From NCBI GenBank assembly GCA_018817165.1, contig JAHITY010000026.1:1-44811 (forward strand): 44,811 bases of DNA, read 5' to 3'. Numbering within the stretch: the stretch's first letter is position 1; each line of letters opens with the position of its first letter. Origin of the DNA: Candidatus Omnitrophota bacterium. GTDB taxonomy: Bacteria; Omnitrophota; Gorgyraeia; B26-G9. The notes below the pieces were generated by a model that worked only from the letters and a program-made list of their open reading frames with translations, did no database searches and was not told where the DNA came from. This document shows positions 42,220 to 44,811 of the stretch, piece after piece. Made by a program: the position numbers and the translations under genes.

Positions 42220-42903
42220 CTAGCTTCTTTCGCGGAAACAAAAAACCACATTAAAGGTTAACTGGTCTTGACGAAGTTCTTTGGGAAAAGGCGGGAATGG
42301 TGAAGCGCTTTTTACAATTTGCTTGGCTGTTTCACTCAAAGAATTATTATTATAAGAAGTATCTTGCAAAACATCAACATTTACCAGACTTCCGTCAGCA
42401 TTTAAGATAAAAGTCAAAGCAATCTCTCCCTCAGAAAAATCATCGGGATAAATAACTGCATCACGCAATAATTCATTGATTAATCGGTAGTAAGATATAT
42501 AGTATTTATCTTTACTTAAATCTTCTTCTTTTTTCGGTAAAACCGGACTCTCTTTAGTTATAATTTCTTTTTTCGGTTCAGGTTTTACTACCGGAGTTTT
42601 TACAATTTGCTCGGGTTTTTCTTCAATTTCATTTACTGGGTTTTGAGTTTTTTTATTCGATTTAATCGTGCGATATGTTTTTTTAGCTATTTGTCTTTTT
42701 TTTTGCTCGATATTTGACTTATTTAAGTTCTTTATATCATTAGTTTTCTGCTGAGGAATATTCACAGCCAAATAATTAAAAAAAACCGGCTCAATAACCG
42801 CTGGCTGCTTTTTTTGAAATTTAGGCAGTGGAAACAAAATCAAGCCATGCAGAATAAGCGAAACAAGCAAAGTGATTTTAAATATTTTATTATTATTGTC
42901 CAT
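42220..42903 (-). CDS. TonB-like energy transducer
   Basis: 227 residues from the ATG at 42903, chosen because AAGGAG precedes it and the promoter lies just upstream; the longer frame crosses the promoter. A membrane helix at about 9-25 contains the S-x-x-x-H motif (Ser15, His19) through which TonB couples to ExbB/ExbD. A Lys/Pro/Glu-rich spacer (about 45-130) would cross the periplasm. The C-terminal TonB domain reads GEIALTFILNADGSLVNVDVLQDTS...SASPFPPFPKEL. No ExbBD or receptor gene is in the window. The protein may be TonB or a TonB/TolA-type relative. Confidence 0.85.
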   Translation of the reverse strand: MDNNNKIFKITLLVSLILHGLILFPLPKFQKKQPAVIEPVFFNYLAVNIPQQKTNDIKNLNKSNIEQKKRQIAKKTYRTIKSNKKTQNPVNEIEEKPEQIVKTPVVKPEPKKEIITKESPVLPKKEEDLSKDKYYISYYRLINELLRDAVIYPDDFSEGEIALTFILNADGSLVNVDVLQDTSYNNNSLSETAKQIVKSASPFPPFPKELRQDQLTFNVVFCFRERS

Positions 42904-42925
42904 CCGTGAACTTCTCCTTGAATTA

Positions 42926-42954
42926 ATTATACGTCTCCCGATCCTAACTGTCAA
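42926..42954 (-). promoter_or_regulatory. Consensus sigma-70 promoter of the TonB-like gene
   Basis: Minus-strand TTGACA (42949-42954), 17-base spacer, TATAAT (42926-42931), followed by AAGGAG about 10 bases before the ATG at 42903. Confidence 0.88.
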
Positions 42955-43018
42955 TACTAAAATATGAAAATCATTACACAATTATGCTCTTAGCGACAAG
43001 TTTAAAGCTTATTAATCC

Positions 43019-43048
43019 TTGACATATTTCCGAACCGTAGAATATAAT
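43019..43048 (+). promoter_or_regulatory. Sigma-70 promoter of the glycosyltransferase gene
   Basis: TTGACA (43019-43024), 18-base spacer, TATAAT (43043-43048). It is divergent from the TonB-like promoter about 65 bases away. Confidence 0.85.
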
Positions 43049-43084
43049 AACCCAACTAAAAAATTATCAAATTAAGGAGTAATC

Positions 43085-44242
43085 GTGAATAGAACACCTT
43101 TTATTTCAATAGTCATTCCAGTTAAAAATGCGCATAGGACATTAGATAAAACTTTTGAATATTTGCTAAATGTCGAATATCCACGGGATAAAATGGAAAT
43201 CGTAATTGGCGACGGCGGCAGCACTGATAATACGCGGGAAATTATTAAAAAATGGCAAGAAAAATATGCTTTTATTAAACTGCTCGATATCCCTGATTGC
43301 CAATCTCCGGGATATGCCCGAAATAAAATTCTCGATATTTTACGCAGTGAGTTTATCTTCTTTACTGACGGAGATTGCGCTCCCTGCGCGACCTGGATCA
43401 CTGACATGCTGGCGGCATTTGACAAAGATCCGCGGATTGGGATTGTCGGTGGCGAAATTTATACTTTGGTCATCGACCCGAATAATTTAACTGAGCTTTA
43501 TTGTGAGCATTTTCGCTTTAATATGGTCGCCCCGAGATACGGATATTCGATTAAGCAAGGTTATTTTCCAGCATTGACGGATAAATCACCGACTCAGATT
43601 GCCGGACATCAAGCTTACTTTTTTGTTACCGCCAATGTGGCTTTTCGCAAACAAGCGATTGACCAAGCTCATGCCCGTTTCTGGGATGAAAAAACCGGTG
43701 AAGACATGGACTTTGGACTGCAAATCCAGCAATACGGCTGGAAACTATATTTTGAACCAAATGCTAAAGTTGATCATATGCACCGCTCGGATTTCGCGGC
43801 ATTAAAACAAGTTTGGGTCACCTATGGCATGGCGCATCCCGCGCTTTTGGCCAAGCATGCCAGCAATAAATTCGATATTGTATTTCAAACCTTTGGTGCC
43901 TGGCCGAAAATCCCGATGCTCAGCCTCAACAGCCCGATCAAAGGTTTTATCTATATCGGCTATTTCCAAATCATGCATCTAACCGGCCTGCTCGCCTTGC
44001 TCAGCGGAATTTCCATGATCATGGGAACAGTTAATAGCCTGAACAGTAGTTTATTATTTGTTTTTTCGATATTGACTTTATACTCTATGCGCCGTTATTT
44101 TGATTTCTGTTTTCAGATGAAACCATACAAGTATTTTTTCACCTGGTGCAAAATGAAATATTTAACCAACCTGATGTTTACGATCGGCGGCTTAAAACGC
44201 TCGGTGAAATTCAAAACTTTCTGCATTGAGCCAAGCTTCTGA
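43085..44242 (+). CDS. Family 2 glycosyltransferase with C-terminal membrane segments
   Basis: A 385-residue enzyme starting at GTG 43085 after AAGGAG. The GT-A fold is clear: FISIVIPVKNAHRTL, the nucleotide-binding IGDGGSTDNT, the D-x-D motif FFTDGDCAP (Asp95, Asp97), and the acceptor-side GEDMDFGLQIQQYGW. The C-terminal 100 residues hold two or more membrane segments (about 297-345), so it works at the inner membrane, probably in lipid-linked polysaccharide or glycolipid synthesis. Donor and acceptor cannot be read from the sequence. It is the only full plus-strand gene in the last 33 kb, monocistronic within the window. Confidence 0.9.
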   Translation: MNRTPFISIVIPVKNAHRTLDKTFEYLLNVEYPRDKMEIVIGDGGSTDNTREIIKKWQEKYAFIKLLDIPDCQSPGYARNKILDILRSEFIFFTDGDCAPCATWITDMLAAFDKDPRIGIVGGEIYTLVIDPNNLTELYCEHFRFNMVAPRYGYSIKQGYFPALTDKSPTQIAGHQAYFFVTANVAFRKQAIDQAHARFWDEKTGEDMDFGLQIQQYGWKLYFEPNAKVDHMHRSDFAALKQVWVTYGMAHPALLAKHASNKFDIVFQTFGAWPKIPMLSLNSPIKGFIYIGYFQIMHLTGLLALLSGISMIMGTVNSLNSSLLFVFSILTLYSMRRYFDFCFQMKPYKYFFTWCKMKYLTNLMFTIGGLKRSVKFKTFCIEPSF

Positions 44243-44410
44243 AAATAGCGGATAGCGATTAGAGTATAAAGTTTGTAAAGTTCATAAAGTTATAAAGTAA
44301 AAATAACAAGGCGAATACTAAATGTGAAAGATGATGGTGAATTTTTAAGCTTCTCAAAAATTTAGGCAAATACGTGTCGGATTTTTGGGGACCCTTTAGG
44401 GTACGAGGAC
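44243..44410. repeat. Repeat-rich noncoding stretch after the glycosyltransferase gene
   Basis: AGCGGATAGCGATTAG at 44247-44262 is the exact inverse of 10101-10116. From 44264 to 44299 a 9-10 base unit (about GTT-x-ATAAA) recurs four times. ACCCT-TT-AGGGT at 44391-44402 is a short palindrome. I see no terminator for the glycosyltransferase gene and no gene here. Confidence 0.6.
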
Positions 44411-44470
44411 CTGTCTGAGCCCTTGCAATTTAAGAAAGGCGGAACGCCAACTTTTAAGGGCGAGTTCCGC
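44411..44470 (+). repeat. Nested hairpin element (CTGTCTGAGCCC ... GGGCGAGTTCCGC)
   Basis: GCCCTT (44419-44424) pairs with AAGGGC (44456-44461), enclosing GGCG-GAA-CGCC (44438-44448). The flanks CTGTCTGAGCC and GGCGAGTTCCGC are a pairing I have seen framing intergenic hairpins in other genomes. A reading frame across it (44423-44617) is not gene-like. Confidence 0.45.
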
Positions 44471-44642
44471 AAGTGCCAGAAATACGGCGCGGATTTGCCG
44501 ATCTTGCTGTTTTTTAGCAAGAAAATTTTTGTCTGCGTAAAATTTACCTATCAGCTTTTAGCCACTTCACCCATGCAATTTTTATCGAATAAATCATTCT
44601 TAATCAATATCGGTTAGTTTTTAATTTTTTACTTTAGACTTT

Positions 44643-44671
44643 ATTCTATACGCTATACGCTAAACGCTATC
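44643..44671. repeat. Heptamer tandem array (TATACGC/TAAACGC)
   Basis: Units TATACGC, TATACGC, TAAACGC and TATC follow one another. They are related to the units at 10090-10116 and 44247-44262. The array stops exactly where the possible IS end begins (44672). Confidence 0.6.
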
Positions 44672-44811
44672 TGTTAAGTATACAAATAAACGCACATGGT
44701 TTTTTACATAAAAAGCTCTTTGAAAGTATACAAATAAGCACACATTAAAGAGAAATTTCATTATAATAACTTCCAAAAAGGAGGTTAAATATGAATATTT
44801 CTCAAGAGCTA
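44672..44811 (+). mobile_element. Possible left end of an IS21-like insertion sequence
   Basis: The sequence begins TGTTAAGTATAC and carries two 20-base direct repeats with 18 matches, GTATACAAATAA-x-C-x-CACAT, at 44678-44697 and 44726-44745. They are 48 bases apart and are followed by a gene start at 44791. A TGT terminus plus multiple subterminal direct repeats before the first gene is the usual layout of IS21-family left ends. The element is cut by the window edge. Confidence 0.35.
44791..44811 (+). CDS. Start of a gene cut by the window edge (possible transposase)
   Basis: ATG at 44791 follows a perfect AAGGAGGT, and a TATAAT lies at 44762-44767 without a good -35. Only seven codons are visible (MNISQEL), which is too few to name a family. 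The repeats upstream suggest an IS gene such as istA, but a repressor-controlled chromosomal gene is equally compatible. Confidence 0.55.

Noticed and set aside
44423-44617. 64-codon plus-strand frame after the glycosyltransferase gene
   Set aside because: It starts inside a nested hairpin repeat, lacks a ribosome site and has no protein-like pattern.
1-44811. CRISPR arrays, rRNA genes, prophage or plasmid replication genes
   Set aside because: No regularly spaced direct repeats of CRISPR type, no rRNA sequence and no phage structural or replication genes were seen.

Overview
The window looks like a chromosomal segment of an uncultivated, AT-rich, Gram-negative bacterium. A type II secretion/type IV pilus-like assembly system, a TonB-type protein, a lipoprotein and a PEP-CTERM protein point to an outer membrane. 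The gene style (recA-recX-alaS, a DUF1844 protein, AmrB, GspEFGHI, PEP-CTERM, SPOR) is what I would expect of Candidatus Omnitrophota or a neighbouring candidate phylum. That placement is inference from gene content, not a phylogeny. Nearly every gene lies on the minus strand; pilT, a glycosyltransferase and the two edge fragments are on the plus strand.

Region by region. (1) 1-2.9 kb is accessory. It holds the tail of a DDE transposase, a PEP-CTERM gene behind a sigma-54-type promoter, a secreted 2H-phosphoesterase-like gene and a free-standing tRNA-Ala(CGC). Three direct copies of an approximately 90-128 bp repeat each sit just 3' of one of these genes. (2) 2.9-6.9 kb is a minus-strand group of envelope genes around a COG2509 flavoprotein. 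(3) 7-9.7 kb has an Old Yellow Enzyme reductase, a secreted STI1-like protein, a cysteine-rich redox protein, a small cytochrome c and a DUF2892 protein. (4) 9.7-10.1 kb is noncoding and holds a candidate small RNA. (5) 10.1-15.4 kb carries a PilZ gene and pilT, divergent, then FIST protein, histidine kinase and REC-GGDEF genes. (6) 15.4-30.2 kb is one colinear run: hisD-hisB-hisA-hisI-trpE-trpG-trpD-trpC-trpF-SPOR gene-trpB-trpA-gspE-gspF-gspG-gspH-gspI. (7) 30.2-30.5 kb holds a long imperfect palindrome. (8) 30.5-41.3 kb is a second colinear run: rpsU, M16 peptidase, TIM-barrel isomerase-like, amrB, DUF1844, recA, Do-like protease, recX, alaS. (9) 41.3-44.2 kb has a UPF0280 gene, a TonB-like gene and a divergent glycosyltransferase. 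(10) 44.2-44.8 kb is repeat-rich and ends in what may be the left end of an IS21-like element.

How the genes fit together. The his and trp genes supply a complete tryptophan branch from chorismate but only four histidine steps. The same run continues into the cytoplasmic ATPase, the platform protein and three pseudopilins of a secretion system. The PilZ protein and the GGDEF response regulator flank pilT, which suggests c-di-GMP control of pilus or pseudopilus function. Several sigma-70 promoters match TTGACA-N17/18-TATAAT closely (rpsU, tonB-like, glycosyltransferase, pilT, tRNA-Ala, FIST gene), so the promoter calls are among the firmer regulatory observations.

Start codons were moved from the longest reading frame wherever a clear ribosome binding site supported a shorter one. 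No search was run; all family calls come from reading the sequence.
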